A stretch of DNA of 64,000 nt, taken from positions 186,001 to 250,000 of the forward strand of contig CP102255.1 in assembly GCA_025146135.1 (NCBI GenBank). The letters run 5' to 3'. The position numbers and the translations under genes were made by a program. Numbering within the stretch: the stretch's first letter is position 1; each line of letters starts with the position of its first letter. Source of the DNA: Anaerotruncus colihominis. GTDB taxonomy: Bacteria > Bacillota > Clostridia > Oscillospirales > Ruminococcaceae. Below, piece after piece: positions 45,536 to 54,760 of the stretch. The notes under the pieces are model-generated. The model saw nothing but the letters and a program-made list of their open reading frames with translations. It did not search any database and was not told the origin of the DNA.

Positions 45536-46567
45536 ATGAAAGAGGTGCTTGTGCAGGTTAAAAACCTGTCGACGGCGTTTAAAAGCGAAGGGAAGCTGAT
45601 AAAGATCATCGACGACGTCAGCTTTGATATCTATCGGGGCGAGGTGCTCGGGATCGTCGGCGAGTCGGGTTCGGGCAAGAGCGTCACGTCCAAGACGATC
45701 ATGCGCCTGCTGCCGGAGCCGCCCGCGCGGATTCTCGGCGGGCAGATCCTTTTTGAGGGCGACCCGGCGCAGGACGTGCTGCAATTTAACGAAAAGCAGC
45801 TCTGCCGGTTCCGCGGTGAAAAGGCCGCGATGATCTTCCAGGAGCCGATGACCTCCTTAAATCCCGTGCTGACCTGCGGCTATCAGATCAGCGAGGCGAT
45901 TTTGCAGCACAAGGATTTAAGCAGATCTTCCGCGCGTGAAAAAGCGATCCGCATGCTCAAAAAGGTGGGCATCCAGTCGCCGGAGACGCGCTACAACTGC
46001 TACCCGCACGAGCTTTCGGGCGGTATGCGCCAGCGCGTGATGATTGCGATGGCCCTGTGCTGCAGCCCCGAGCTGCTCATCGCCGACGAGCCGACAACGG
46101 CGCTCGACCCGACGATCCAAGCGCAGATCCTGGAGCTGATCGGCGATTTGCAGCGCGAGACGGGGATGACGGTCGTATATATCACGCACGATCTCGGCGT
46201 TGTGGCGGAAACCTGCCGCCGGGCGATCGTCATGTATGCCGGGCGCGTCATGGAGACGGCCGGCGTGCGCGACCTGTTCCGTAGCCCGGCGCACCCGTAC
46301 ACAGCCGGGCTGATGAAGGCCATGCCAAAGCTCAATGAGAAGTGCGGCCGCCTTTACAGCATTGAGGGCAACGTCCCAAACTTTGCGGATATGCCGGCCG
46401 GCTGCGCGTTCCACGACCGCTGCCCGGTCCGCATGGATATCTGCGCGCGCGAGCGCCCCGGCGTCTGCACGGTGGGACCGGAACATACGGTTTGCTGCTG
46501 GCGGGCGCAGAAGAACGCCGCCGGCGGCGCGCGGGAGGTGTCAGGATGGAAGCCTTGCTTGAAGTGA
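45536..46567 (+). CDS. Dpp-type ABC ATPase D
   Basis: 343 residues. Walker [13 protein letters not shown]-loop [13 protein letters not shown], signature [12 protein letters not shown], Walker [14 protein letters not shown]-loop YITHDLGVV, and the oligopeptide-ABC C-terminal motif with [14 protein letters not shown], which in the family can hold an Fe-S cluster. GGGGGAGC precedes the ATG. Overlaps the next ATPase by 22 bases. Confidence 0.9.
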   Translation: MKEVLVQVKNLSTAFKSEGKLIKIIDDVSFDIYRGEVLGIVGESGSGKSVTSKTIMRLLPEPPARILGGQILFEGDPAQDVLQFNEKQLCRFRGEKAAMIFQEPMTSLNPVLTCGYQISEAILQHKDLSRSSAREKAIRMLKKVGIQSPETRYNCYPHELSGGMRQRVMIAMALCCSPELLIADEPTTALDPTIQAQILELIGDLQRETGMTVVYITHDLGVVAETCRRAIVMYAGRVMETAGVRDLFRSPAHPYTAGLMKAMPKLNEKCGRLYSIEGNVPNFADMPAGCAFHDRCPVRMDICARERPGVCTVGPEHTVCCWRAQKNAAGGAREVSGWKPCLK

Positions 46568-47523
46568 AGCATTTGAAAAAATACTTTCCCATTACAAAGG
46601 GCGTGCTGAAGCGGACGGTGGGCCATGTGCGCGCGGTGGACGGCGTGAGCTTTTTTATCGGCGCGGGCGAGACGTTCGGCCTTGTCGGCGAGAGCGGCTG
46701 CGGGAAAACGACCGTCGGCAAGATGGTCATGCGGCTGACGGACCCGAACAGCGGCGAAATCCTGTTCGAGGGCAGGGATTTGACAAAGCTTAAAAAGGAG
46801 GAAATCCGCCGCGAACGCAAAAACATCCAGATTGTGTTCCAGGACCCGTTCGGTTCGCTCAACCCGCAGATGACGGTCGGGGAGCTGTTCATGGAGCCGC
46901 TGCGCAAGCACCGCTGCGGCAGCGGGCAGGAAATCCGCAAACAGGCGGCGCAGATGCTTGAGACGGTGCGTTTAAGCCAGCGCGACGCGGGCAAATATCC
47001 GCACGAGTTTTCAGGCGGGCAGCGCCAGCGCATCGCCATCGGGCGCGCGCTGATCCTGCGCCCGAAGCTGATCGTCTGCGACGAACCGGTTTCCGCGCTC
47101 GACGTGTCGGTCCAGGCGCAGATACTCAATCTGCTCAAGGATTTGCAGGAGCAGTACGGCGTGTCCTACCTGTTTATTGCGCACGGCATGGCGGCGGTCA
47201 AGCACATCTCCAGCCGGGTGGGCGTCATGTACCTGGGCAAGCTGGTAGAGGTCGCGCCGTCCGATGAAATCTTTGAACGCTGTATGCATCCATACACGCG
47301 GGCGCTGATGTCGTCGATACCGATCCCGGACCCGTTTTATGAGAAAAAACGGATCGTGCTGCGCGGCGAGGTGCCAAATCCGATCGATCCGCCGTCCGGC
47401 TGCAAGTTCCACACGCGCTGTGAGCGCGCCTGCGAACGCTGCAAAACAGAGGAACCGGCGCTGCGCGAAATCACGCCGGGCCATTTTGCGGCCTGCCATT
47501 TCGCGGGCGAAGCCGCCGGTTAG
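46546..47523 (+). CDS. Dpp-type ABC ATPase F
   Basis: 325 residues. Walker [13 protein letters not shown]-loop [13 protein letters not shown], signature [12 protein letters not shown], Walker [13 protein letters not shown]. The H-loop reads [11 protein letters not shown], with Gly in place of the usual Asp after His. C-terminal [14 protein letters not shown] is the four-Cys motif of the family. ATG 46546 follows GGGAGGTG inside the end of the D gene, so translation is coupled. Confidence 0.9.
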   Translation: MEALLEVKHLKKYFPITKGVLKRTVGHVRAVDGVSFFIGAGETFGLVGESGCGKTTVGKMVMRLTDPNSGEILFEGRDLTKLKKEEIRRERKNIQIVFQDPFGSLNPQMTVGELFMEPLRKHRCGSGQEIRKQAAQMLETVRLSQRDAGKYPHEFSGGQRQRIAIGRALILRPKLIVCDEPVSALDVSVQAQILNLLKDLQEQYGVSYLFIAHGMAAVKHISSRVGVMYLGKLVEVAPSDEIFERCMHPYTRALMSSIPIPDPFYEKKRIVLRGEVPNPIDPPSGCKFHTRCERACERCKTEEPALREITPGHFAACHFAGEAAG

Positions 47524-47540
47524 ATGCGGGGGGTGAAGCG

Positions 47541-49034
47541 ATGGGATACCTTCTTGCGCTTGATGCCGGCACCTCCAGCATGCGCGGCGGGATATGGGAC
47601 CATACGGGCGCCCTGTTATGGATGCATCAGGCGGCCTATCGGGTGCGGTCGGCCCAGGGCGGGCGCGTCGAACAGGACCCGCGAAGCTTTCTTTCGGCGC
47701 TTGAGGAAATCGCCGCGGCCGCCGGCGCCTGCTGCCGGGAACACGGTATCGAACTGGCGGGCGTGGGGCTTGCCTCACAGCGGTCGTCGCTGATCGCCGT
47801 GGATGAAAACGGCGGCGCGCTGCGCGACGCCATCATGTGGCAGGATAAGCGTTCCGAGCCGCTGTGCGCGGCCGTCGACGAACGGTATGATCCGTATGCG
47901 GTCTGCGGCATGCGTCCCACGCCGGTGTATACCGGGCCGAAAATCCTGTGGCTGCGGCAGAACGAACCGGACGTCTTTATGTCCGCGTACAAATTCCTCG
48001 GCGTCCATGAATATCTGCTGCACCGGATGACCGGGCGCTTTGTGACCGACGAATCGGTCGCCAGCCGCTCCTGCATGCTCGACCTATACACGCGCCGCTG
48101 GTCGCCGCGACTGCTCGAGGCGTTCGGCGCGCCGCCCGAAAAGCTCTGTGAAATCGTGCCGCCCGGCGCAATCTGCGGGGAGACGGCGCCGGATTTTACG
48201 GCGCTGCTCGGCCAGCCGCGTGCGCTGCCGGTGGTAAGCGCGGGCGGCGACCAGCAGTGCGCGGCGCTCGGGCTTGGCGTGACGCGCGCATGCGCGCTTT
48301 CGATCAACTGCGGCACAGGCGCCTATGTGGCGGCGCAGGCGCAAAGCCCGGTCCTCGACCCGCGCAAGGATGTGATCTGCAACTGCTCCGCGCTGCCCGG
48401 CGCATATGTGCTGGAGGCTTCGACAATGGCCTCCGGAATGGTTTACGACTGGTTTGTCCATGCGGTCTGCCAATCGACGGACTATCAAAGCGCGGACGCC
48501 GGCGCGGCGGCCTCTCCGCCGGGCGCGGGCGGCGTGCTTGCGCTGCCGGATTTAATGGGGCGCGGGATGCCGGCCTGGGACGGCGCGGCGCGCGGCGTTT
48601 TTTACAACATCGGTTTTCACACGACGCGCGGCGACCTTGCCCGCGCCGTGCTGGAGGGGCTGGCCGCGGGGCTGTGCGCCTGCGTGGAGCTGATGCGCGC
48701 GGCGGGCGTGGACCCGGCGGAGGCCGTCTGCTCGGGCGGGCTTTCCAAAAGCCCGCTGTTCGTCCAGATCCTCGCGGACATGACCGGGCTAAAGATCCAA
48801 ACGCCGCGCGTCTGTGAAGCTACGCTGCGCGGCGTCTGGGCGTCGTCGGCCGCCGCGTTCGGTTGGTATGCCGACATGCGGGAGGCAGCCGGCGCGCCGC
48901 CGGCGCAGGCGCGCTATCGCCCCGACGGCGCGACTGGAGCCGTTTACAAAAAAGCGAACGAGGCGCGCCGGCTCCTGTACGACGCGCTCGACACCAGGCG
49001 GCTTGGCTCCCTGCTTGGAAGCGTGTGCGGCTGA
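47541..49034 (+). CDS. FGGY-family carbohydrate kinase
   Basis: 497 residues: LLALDAGTSSMRGGIWD phosphate loop, GVGLASQRSSLIAVDENG, AIMWQDKRS, VVSAGGDQQCAALGLG, SINCGTGAYVAA and VCSGGLSKSPLFVQILADMTG. The layout is that of glycerol, gluconate, L-xylulose or AI-2 kinases, and QRSS in place of QMHG sets it apart from the first FGGY kinase in this window. The substrate is unknown; given the UlaG-like lactonase next door, it may phosphorylate a sugar acid or lactone. Starts 17 bases after the F gene. Confidence 0.88.
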   Translation: MGYLLALDAGTSSMRGGIWDHTGALLWMHQAAYRVRSAQGGRVEQDPRSFLSALEEIAAAAGACCREHGIELAGVGLASQRSSLIAVDENGGALRDAIMWQDKRSEPLCAAVDERYDPYAVCGMRPTPVYTGPKILWLRQNEPDVFMSAYKFLGVHEYLLHRMTGRFVTDESVASRSCMLDLYTRRWSPRLLEAFGAPPEKLCEIVPPGAICGETAPDFTALLGQPRALPVVSAGGDQQCAALGLGVTRACALSINCGTGAYVAAQAQSPVLDPRKDVICNCSALPGAYVLEASTMASGMVYDWFVHAVCQSTDYQSADAGAAASPPGAGGVLALPDLMGRGMPAWDGAARGVFYNIGFHTTRGDLARAVLEGLAAGLCACVELMRAAGVDPAEAVCSGGLSKSPLFVQILADMTGLKIQTPRVCEATLRGVWASSAAAFGWYADMREAAGAPPAQARYRPDGATGAVYKKANEARRLLYDALDTRRLGSLLGSVCG

Positions 49035-49079
49035 TACGTGGCCGCGCCGATGAAAAAAGATGGTATGGAGGAATTGTCA

Positions 49080-50144
49080 ATGGGCAAAGTGGATGAAGTC
49101 ACCAGGGAATCCTGGATTTTAAGCACCTTTCCGGAGTGGGGCACCTGGCTCAACGAGGAGATCGACGAGGAACAGGTGGAAAAAGGCACGTTCGCGATGT
49201 GGTGGCTCGGCTGCACAGGGGTGTGGATCAAAACGGAAAAAGCGACGAATATCTGCGTCGACGTTTGGTGCGGGACCGGCAAGCGCACAAGGAAAAAGAA
49301 ACGGATCGACCCGCAGCACCAGATGGCGCGCATGTCCGGCGGCAAAAAGCTCCAGCCGAACCTGCGCGCGGTGCCCGCCGTATTCGATCCCTTCGCCATC
49401 ACATCGGTCGACGCGGTGCTCTCCACACACGATCACAACGACCACATGGACATCAACGTATGCGCGGCGGTGCTTAAAAACTGTAGGCCCGACGTTCCGT
49501 TCATCGGTCCGCGCGCCGTTGTCGACAAGCTGGTCGGATGGGGCGTGCCCGCGTCGCGCTGCGTCGTCGTGAAGCCCGGCGATACGCTCACAGTCGGGGA
49601 CCTGCGCGTCACGGCGGTTGAATCGTTCGACCGCACAGCCCTGATCACCGCGCCGCCCGACGGCGACCTATACGGCATCACGCTCGATTTTATGGATAAA
49701 AAGGCTGTTAATTACGTCATCGAGACGCCCGCCGGCACCATCTATCACAGCGGCGATTCCCACTATTCCAACTACTACGCCAAGCACGGCAACGACTATC
49801 GGATCGACGTCGCGTTCGGCTCGTTCGGCGAGAACCCGCGCGGCATTACCGACAAGATGACCGCGAGCGACATCCTGCGCATGGCCGAGGCTCTGCGCGC
49901 AAGGGTGGTCATCCCGCTGCACCACGATATCTGGACGAACTTCCAGGCGGACCCGATGGAGATCCTCGACCTGTACGACCGCAAAAAGGATCTGCTGCAA
50001 TATGCGTTTACCCCCTTTATCTGGCAGGTGGGCGGCAAGTTCATCTGGCCGGGCGACGCCGGTAAACGCCGCTACCATTATCCGCGCGGCTTTGACGACT
50101 GCTTTACCGTGCCGATCAACATACCCTACAACAGCTTTTTATAA
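49080..50144 (+). CDS. ulaG: UlaG-like L-ascorbate-6-phosphate lactonase
   Basis: 354 residues, the length of E. coli UlaG. The start [20 protein letters not shown] and blocks [69 protein letters not shown] and [11 protein letters not shown] follow UlaG nearly word for word from memory. The metallo-beta-lactamase metal motif [10 protein letters not shown] has H117, H119, D121 and H122. UlaG hydrolyses L-ascorbate 6-phosphate lactone. Here there is no ascorbate PTS; uptake would be by the ABC system and phosphorylation by the preceding kinase. ATG 49080 follows GGAGGAA. Confidence 0.9.
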   Translation: MGKVDEVTRESWILSTFPEWGTWLNEEIDEEQVEKGTFAMWWLGCTGVWIKTEKATNICVDVWCGTGKRTRKKKRIDPQHQMARMSGGKKLQPNLRAVPAVFDPFAITSVDAVLSTHDHNDHMDINVCAAVLKNCRPDVPFIGPRAVVDKLVGWGVPASRCVVVKPGDTLTVGDLRVTAVESFDRTALITAPPDGDLYGITLDFMDKKAVNYVIETPAGTIYHSGDSHYSNYYAKHGNDYRIDVAFGSFGENPRGITDKMTASDILRMAEALRARVVIPLHHDIWTNFQADPMEILDLYDRKKDLLQYAFTPFIWQVGGKFIWPGDAGKRRYHYPRGFDDCFTVPINIPYNSFL

Positions 50145-50157
50145 GCGGAGGCGCGCA

Positions 50158-51207
50158 ATGAGGTTTGAAAAAAAGGCGCTGGCGGCACTGGAGCGGTGCT
50201 ATGCCGTCAGCACGCTTTTCATCCGGGGGAAAAAGCATTTTGTCGTCGCCTCCGAAAAGGATTTTCCGTGCCTGCTGCTCGACGAGCACGGCGCGTTTGT
50301 CGAACAGGTCTGGCCGGGCGAGCCGGGCGGGACCATGTCGCTGGTGCCCTCGGAGACAGGCGACGGCAGCTTTCTGGCGACGTGGCAGTTTTATTCGCCC
50401 AACGATTCCAAACAGGCGCGGATTGTCCGCGCCGCGCCGCGCCCGGGCGGCGGATGGGCGGTCGCGACGCTCGCGCGCCTGCCGCATGTCCACCGCTTCG
50501 ATGTGCTCCGGCGCGGCGGCGTGTCCTATATGATCGCCTGCACCATCTGCTCTGGACGCGATTATAAGGACGATTGGAGCCACCCGGGCAAGGTGTATGC
50601 CTGCGCGCTGCCGGACGATCTGTCCGCTGCCGGCCAGGCGCATCCGCTGGCGTTTGAGACGCTTTCCGAGGGGATGCTCAAAAATCACGGCTACCTGCGC
50701 TGTCATAAAAATGGCGCGCCTGCAGCGCTTGTGACGTGCGAAAGCGGCGTCTACCGCTATACGCCGCCAGCGGCGCCAGGCGGCGCGTGGGAGGTGGAGC
50801 ATCTGCTTGAGGAGCCGGTCAGCGACGTCTGCCTGGTCGATTTTGACGGCGACGGCGTGGAGGAAATGGTTACGATCGGGCCGTTTCACGGCGACACGCT
50901 TCAAATTTATAAGCGCGACGGAGGCGTGTATCGCAAGATCTATACCCATCCGAAGCCGCTGCCGTTCGCGCACGCTATCTGGGGCGGGCTGCTCTGCGGC
51001 CGGCCGGCCGCGGTCATCGGCTGCCGCGGCGGCGCGCGGGAGCTTTGTTGTTTTACAGGCTCGGAATCCGACGGCTTTCACTGCCAGGTGATCGACAGCG
51101 GTACAGGCGCCGCCAATGTCCTGCACGACACAGTGGACGGCCGGGAGGTTCTCTTGGCCGCCAATCGCGAGATCGGAGAGGTGGCGCTTTACACAGCCGC
51201 CGGTTAG
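50158..51207 (+). CDS. Predicted beta-propeller (VCBS/FG-GAP-like) protein
   Basis: 349 residues, no signal peptide or membrane segment. Several blade-like repeats are visible, including VCLVDFDGDGVEEMVTIGPF (a DxDxDG calcium-loop motif of FG-GAP/VCBS blades) and repeats beginning GKKHFVVA, GVSYMIAC and GREVLLAA. Function is not known to me. It is the last gene of the transporter/kinase/lactonase operon, 13 bases after ulaG, so it likely acts on the same substrate, perhaps as a cytoplasmic isomerase-like or sugar-binding propeller. ATG 50158 sits behind GCGGAGGC. Confidence 0.8.
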   Translation: MRFEKKALAALERCYAVSTLFIRGKKHFVVASEKDFPCLLLDEHGAFVEQVWPGEPGGTMSLVPSETGDGSFLATWQFYSPNDSKQARIVRAAPRPGGGWAVATLARLPHVHRFDVLRRGGVSYMIACTICSGRDYKDDWSHPGKVYACALPDDLSAAGQAHPLAFETLSEGMLKNHGYLRCHKNGAPAALVTCESGVYRYTPPAAPGGAWEVEHLLEEPVSDVCLVDFDGDGVEEMVTIGPFHGDTLQIYKRDGGVYRKIYTHPKPLPFAHAIWGGLLCGRPAAVIGCRGGARELCCFTGSESDGFHCQVIDSGTGAANVLHDTVDGREVLLAANREIGEVALYTAAG

Positions 51208-51217
51208 CGGGAGAGAC

Positions 51218-51264
51218 GGCAAGGCCCCGCGGGAATACTATGTGTATTCCCGCGGGGCCTTGCC
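51218..51264. terminator. Bidirectional terminator, 21-bp perfect stem
   Basis: GGCAAGGCCCCGCGGGAATAC (51218-51238) pairs exactly with 51244-51264 around TATGT. It lies between the converging propeller and LysR genes. No long T-run is present. Confidence 0.75.
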
Positions 51265-51279
51265 GTGCCGCCAGCTTTG

Positions 51280-52236
51280 TCACAGGACCAGCGGCGAGCC
51301 TGTCTGGCGGCGCGGGATACCCGCGCGGAAAAACTCCCGCGCGATCTCCAGTGCGCACTGTTCCGGCTCGGTCAGCTCGCTTTCGCGGTAAAGCGCATAG
51401 ACGCCCACTTCGTTCTTTTCGGCAAGCCCTGTCAGTGGGATCACACGCAGCGCGCCTGATGCTGCGTTCTCATCGCGGATAAAGTTGATGCCGGCTAAAA
51501 AAGCGATCAAATCGCTGTTGAGCACGGAGAGCTTGACAAGCTCGTTGCTTGTGAAGGACGCGACCCGGGGGACGCTGCGGAACGCCTGGGCAAAAACAGA
51601 GTTGACCGAATTTGTAAAATAATAGTGCGGCGTCACCTGACGTTCGTCAGCAAGCTCTGCGATGTCAACGCTCTCGCGGTCCGCATATTTGGAATGCGCG
51701 CTTACGCACAGATAAAAGCTGTCCGAATATAAAAGCTCCATCGTGATGCCGTTTGTACGGGCGATCTGCTCCGCCTGCTTCAATTCACTGCTTTCCCAGT
51801 GGCCGATTGCCAGATTGGCGATTCCTTCAAACATGCTGGCCAGCATTTTGGTGCGCATCGGTTCATGAAAGATCAGAGCCGACTGAGGGCTGCGTATCTG
51901 CATCTGCTGTGTAAGAAAGACGCTCAGATTGCTGTTGGCTGAGGTGGACGCCAGAATATGGACTGTTTGCTCCCGCACACTTGCCTCGCGTTCAATCTCT
52001 GTCATTTCACCATACAAGTCAATGATCTTTTTGGCCAGCCCGAGCACCTTTTCGCCCTCCTGCGTGGCGATCACGCCGCTGTATGTGCGCTGGAAAATCT
52101 GGATGTCAAGCTCATCCTCAATTGATTTGACGATGGCGCTGAGCGTGGTCTGCCCGATATAAAGCTGTTTGGCCGCCAACGATATGGATCTGCGCTTTGC
52201 AATCTCTGTGATGTAGATCAGATGTTCAATTTTCAC
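51280..52236 (-). CDS. LysR-family transcriptional regulator
   Basis: 318 residues. The winged HTH occupies residues 1-60 (HLIYITEIAKRRSISLAAKQL, GQTTLSAIVKSIEDELDIQIF) and an effector-binding domain follows. The GTG at 52236 is preceded by AAAGGGGAAGC; longer in-frame extensions read through the leader and would add an unrelated N-terminus. It is on the same strand as, and downstream of, the carboxylate operon, separated by a terminator. By position it is the best candidate activator of that operon. Confidence 0.88.
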   Translation of the reverse strand: MKIEHLIYITEIAKRRSISLAAKQLYIGQTTLSAIVKSIEDELDIQIFQRTYSGVIATQEGEKVLGLAKKIIDLYGEMTEIEREASVREQTVHILASTSANSNLSVFLTQQMQIRSPQSALIFHEPMRTKMLASMFEGIANLAIGHWESSELKQAEQIARTNGITMELLYSDSFYLCVSAHSKYADRESVDIAELADERQVTPHYYFTNSVNSVFAQAFRSVPRVASFTSNELVKLSVLNSDLIAFLAGINFIRDENAASGALRVIPLTGLAEKNEVGVYALYRESELTEPEQCALEIAREFFRAGIPRRQTGSPLVL

Positions 52237-52554
52237 CGCAATGCTTCCCCTTTCACAGCAATTCTTTCCCCGATAAGCCTTGATGTATTTATGGTGCACC
52301 TCCTGTATATGCCTGTTGCAGCACAGCGACAAGCCCATTTGAACTTGTGTGCCGCAAAGCGTCGGTAAAACCGGCAAGGCCGGTTTTGTCTGTGGTGCGG
52401 CATACGCAATCCGCTGCAAAGCAGCGGCCGCCGCCGAATGGCGGCCGCGAACGGCAAAGTCATTTTCCTTGGGCATATTGTAACATAAACGGCGTTCGAT
52501 TTTACAGGATAAATCCATTCTGGAAATGTGCTTAAAAAGTCGAAATTTATCGAA
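52237..52554 (-). promoter_or_regulatory. Leader and promoter region of the LysR gene
   Basis: An extended -10 (TGTTACAAT, minus strand, -10 at 52477-52482) would start a leader of about 230 bases. The leader contains hairpins GTAAAACCGGC/GCCGGTTTTGTC-like and a GC-rich GCGGCCGCC repeat, and a strong AGGAGGTG near 52300 with no obvious start codon after it apart from the GTG inside it. Confidence 0.45.
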
Positions 52555-52556
52555 AA

Positions 52557-52591
52557 TGCAGGGACAGCCTTGGATAAAGGCTGTCCCTGCA
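52557..52591 (-). terminator. Terminator after the carboxylate transporter
   Basis: TGCAGGGACAGCCTT pairs with AAGGCTGTCCCTGCA (15 bp, loop of 5), flanked by A/T-rich DNA. Confidence 0.8.
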
Positions 52592-52616
52592 AAATAAAAA
52601 GGGTTTAAGATGGGTT

Positions 52617-54104
52617 TCAGACGATTGCGTTTGCCACAACCAGGGTCGGGATGGCGACGAGCAGCGTCAGGGCCATGGAGAAGCACAGAACTTTGTAGAT
52701 CTCCTTGGAATCCATCCATTCGGTGTTGGAATGGATGATCGCTGCGGGAGCAGAAGCGCCGGGGAGAATTAGCCCCATGTTGACAACGTAGATCAGCGCG
52801 ATACCAACGACGACGGGATTGGCTCCGGTCGGCGCCAAAAAAGGCGTGACCATTGGGATCAACAGCGCGCCGAAACCGATATTGCTGCCGATGTTGGTCA
52901 ACAGCGCGGACAGCAGGATGACAATCAGCAGGACGCCGATGGGGCCTTTGCCTACAAACAGGGGGCCAAGGGCAGTACTGGCAAAGGCCAGCAGGCCGCT
53001 TTGCTCGGAGATCACCGCGCTTGCCACCGCCATGGTTGCGCCGACCATGAGGATAACCTCCCAGCGCATGCTAAAGGCGGCGACATCAAAGAATTCAATC
53101 AGCGGCTGGCGCTTTTTGTTGAGCGGGATCAGGCACAGCGCAATGGCGCCGATGCCGTAAATACCGGCCGTGGACAGGGTGTTGTTGAAAAACTCATAGA
53201 TGAACGAGGACGACGGCACAATGGAGGCGAGCAGGATGACGCCGATGACAACCGCGTTAACGACCAGGACGATCGTTTGCCGCTTGTTCATATGCGCGTA
53301 TTCGCTCTTGAGCGACTGTGGGTCAAAGTCACGCAGTTTGGAGAAATCGGTCTTAAAGACATATTTCATGGCCAGCGTGTAAAGCGTGATGGTGCCGAAG
53401 GTGATGATCGCGCCGACCGCCATAAAGACGGCGAAATTGATCTCAATGCCCGCAGCTTCGCCATACTGCATGACCAGGCTGTACTGCCAGCTTCGGAACG
53501 GCACGACCGCGCCGCCCATCATAAAGCTGAGAACCAGTCCGATCAGGCTCAGGGTGACGTACTTATCCCCTCGCTTATATCCGGTCATACGGTAGACGCC
53601 GTACAGAATGGTCCAGCCAAGGAAGATCATCGCGACGGAGTTGATGATGATGCACACAAAGGTAAACGCCAGGAAATAAGCATAGGTGAACACCATCGGC
53701 CGCCCGCGGAAACACTTGCGGGAGATGATCCAGCGCGCGACAAACTCCGCCACGCCGTAATACTGCATCGCGCCCGTGACCAGATAGGCCATGATGCTCT
53801 GGAATACGACCGGGTGCCCCATGCTGGCCGCGATCGCTTCATTGATGGTGCAGTACCCGCTCAGGCCGAGTGCGATGATTGCGGCGATGGACGGCCATGT
53901 GACATCGCAGACCGTAAAAAGATAAACCATGCCTAAAAAGATGCCGAGCAGCTTCATGCCAAGGGGGGTGAGCGGCTCAATAGCCGGCAGGAAGCCAAAG
54001 CCAAAGATCAGCGCCAGGCCGATGATCGAATTGATAAAATAGCCCGGCTTAAACGGTTTGTATTCCTGCTGTGCGGGATGCACAAAGTTGGTCATTTCTG
54101 CCAT
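52617..54104 (-). CDS. SLC13/DASS-type carboxylate transporter
   Basis: 495 residues with about 11-13 membrane segments. The arrangement of GMVYLFTVCDVTWPSIAAIIALGLSG, ITLYTLAMKY loop, LTNIGSNIGFGALLIPMVTPFL and a C-terminal NMGLILPGASAPAAIIHSN resembles the divalent-anion/sodium symporter family; the SNIGFGALLIPM and LPGASAPAA stretches are the repeated anion-binding loops. It probably imports a di- or tricarboxylate. It is the last gene of the operon, 137 bases after the ferredoxin gene. ATG 54104 has an AGGAGG-like site upstream. Confidence 0.82.
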   Translation of the reverse strand: MAEMTNFVHPAQQEYKPFKPGYFINSIIGLALIFGFGFLPAIEPLTPLGMKLLGIFLGMVYLFTVCDVTWPSIAAIIALGLSGYCTINEAIAASMGHPVVFQSIMAYLVTGAMQYYGVAEFVARWIISRKCFRGRPMVFTYAYFLAFTFVCIIINSVAMIFLGWTILYGVYRMTGYKRGDKYVTLSLIGLVLSFMMGGAVVPFRSWQYSLVMQYGEAAGIEINFAVFMAVGAIITFGTITLYTLAMKYVFKTDFSKLRDFDPQSLKSEYAHMNKRQTIVLVVNAVVIGVILLASIVPSSSFIYEFFNNTLSTAGIYGIGAIALCLIPLNKKRQPLIEFFDVAAFSMRWEVILMVGATMAVASAVISEQSGLLAFASTALGPLFVGKGPIGVLLIVILLSALLTNIGSNIGFGALLIPMVTPFLAPTGANPVVVGIALIYVVNMGLILPGASAPAAIIHSNTEWMDSKEIYKVLCFSMALTLLVAIPTLVVANAIV

Positions 54105-54241
54105 ACCTGTTTTCCTCCTCGTTCGTTCTCAGTTTGCCTTTCTGTCAGCCGTATTCTTAACGGTATGGTGCGGCCTGCCAATTTGGGCGGCGCGCCGCGC
54201 TGTGAATACAGGCCTGTTATCTGGAACCCGGCCCGGCGCGC

Positions 54242-54760
54242 TTATTCCATGATCCGAAGGGTCCGAACCAGCGCGCCGGCCGCTTTTTCGCCGCTTTTTT
54301 CACTGAACTGCCGCTCTGTCATGCATTCAAGCGCGCCGAAGGAGCATGCCCGCACACATGCCGGCTTCAGGCCGTTTTGAAGCCGCAGGTAGCATCCGTC
54401 GCATTTGACCATTTTTCCATCTGAGGGCCGGTAGCGCGGCGCGCCGAACGGACAGGCCATCGCGCAGCTTTTGCAGCCGATACAATTGTGATTGTCATAA
54501 ATGGTCATCCCTGTTTTTGGATCTTTTTTGATGCACCCGACCGGACACGCCGCGATACACGGCGCATCCGCGCAGTGGTTGCAGGCGGACGAGAGGTAAG
54601 CGCAGTAAAGCCCGCCGTCTTCGTCAAGCTCCAGGTCAAAGGTCCTGCGGTAGCTTTCCTCGCGCGCCTGCACATCGATGTCGTTTTGATCCATGCAGGC
54701 GACCGCACACGCCGAGCACGCGCAGCATTTGTCCGGATCGAACACAATGACCGATTTCAT
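54242..54760 (-). CDS. Four-cluster ferredoxin-type electron-transfer subunit (DmsB-like)
   Basis: 172 residues with four 4Fe-4S motifs: CCACSACAVAC, CNHCADAPCIAAC, CIGCKSCAMAC and CDGC..KPACVRAC. This is the pattern of the iron-sulfur subunit of molybdopterin oxidoreductases. ATG 54760 overlaps the stop of the molybdopterin subunit as ATGA, so the pair is translated together. No membrane anchor gene is present, so the complex is likely soluble, with the FAD protein upstream as a possible NAD(P)H partner. Confidence 0.9.
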   Translation of the reverse strand: MKSVIVFDPDKCCACSACAVACMDQNDIDVQAREESYRRTFDLELDEDGGLYCAYLSSACNHCADAPCIAACPVGCIKKDPKTGMTIYDNHNCIGCKSCAMACPFGAPRYRPSDGKMVKCDGCYLRLQNGLKPACVRACSFGALECMTERQFSEKSGEKAAGALVRTLRIME

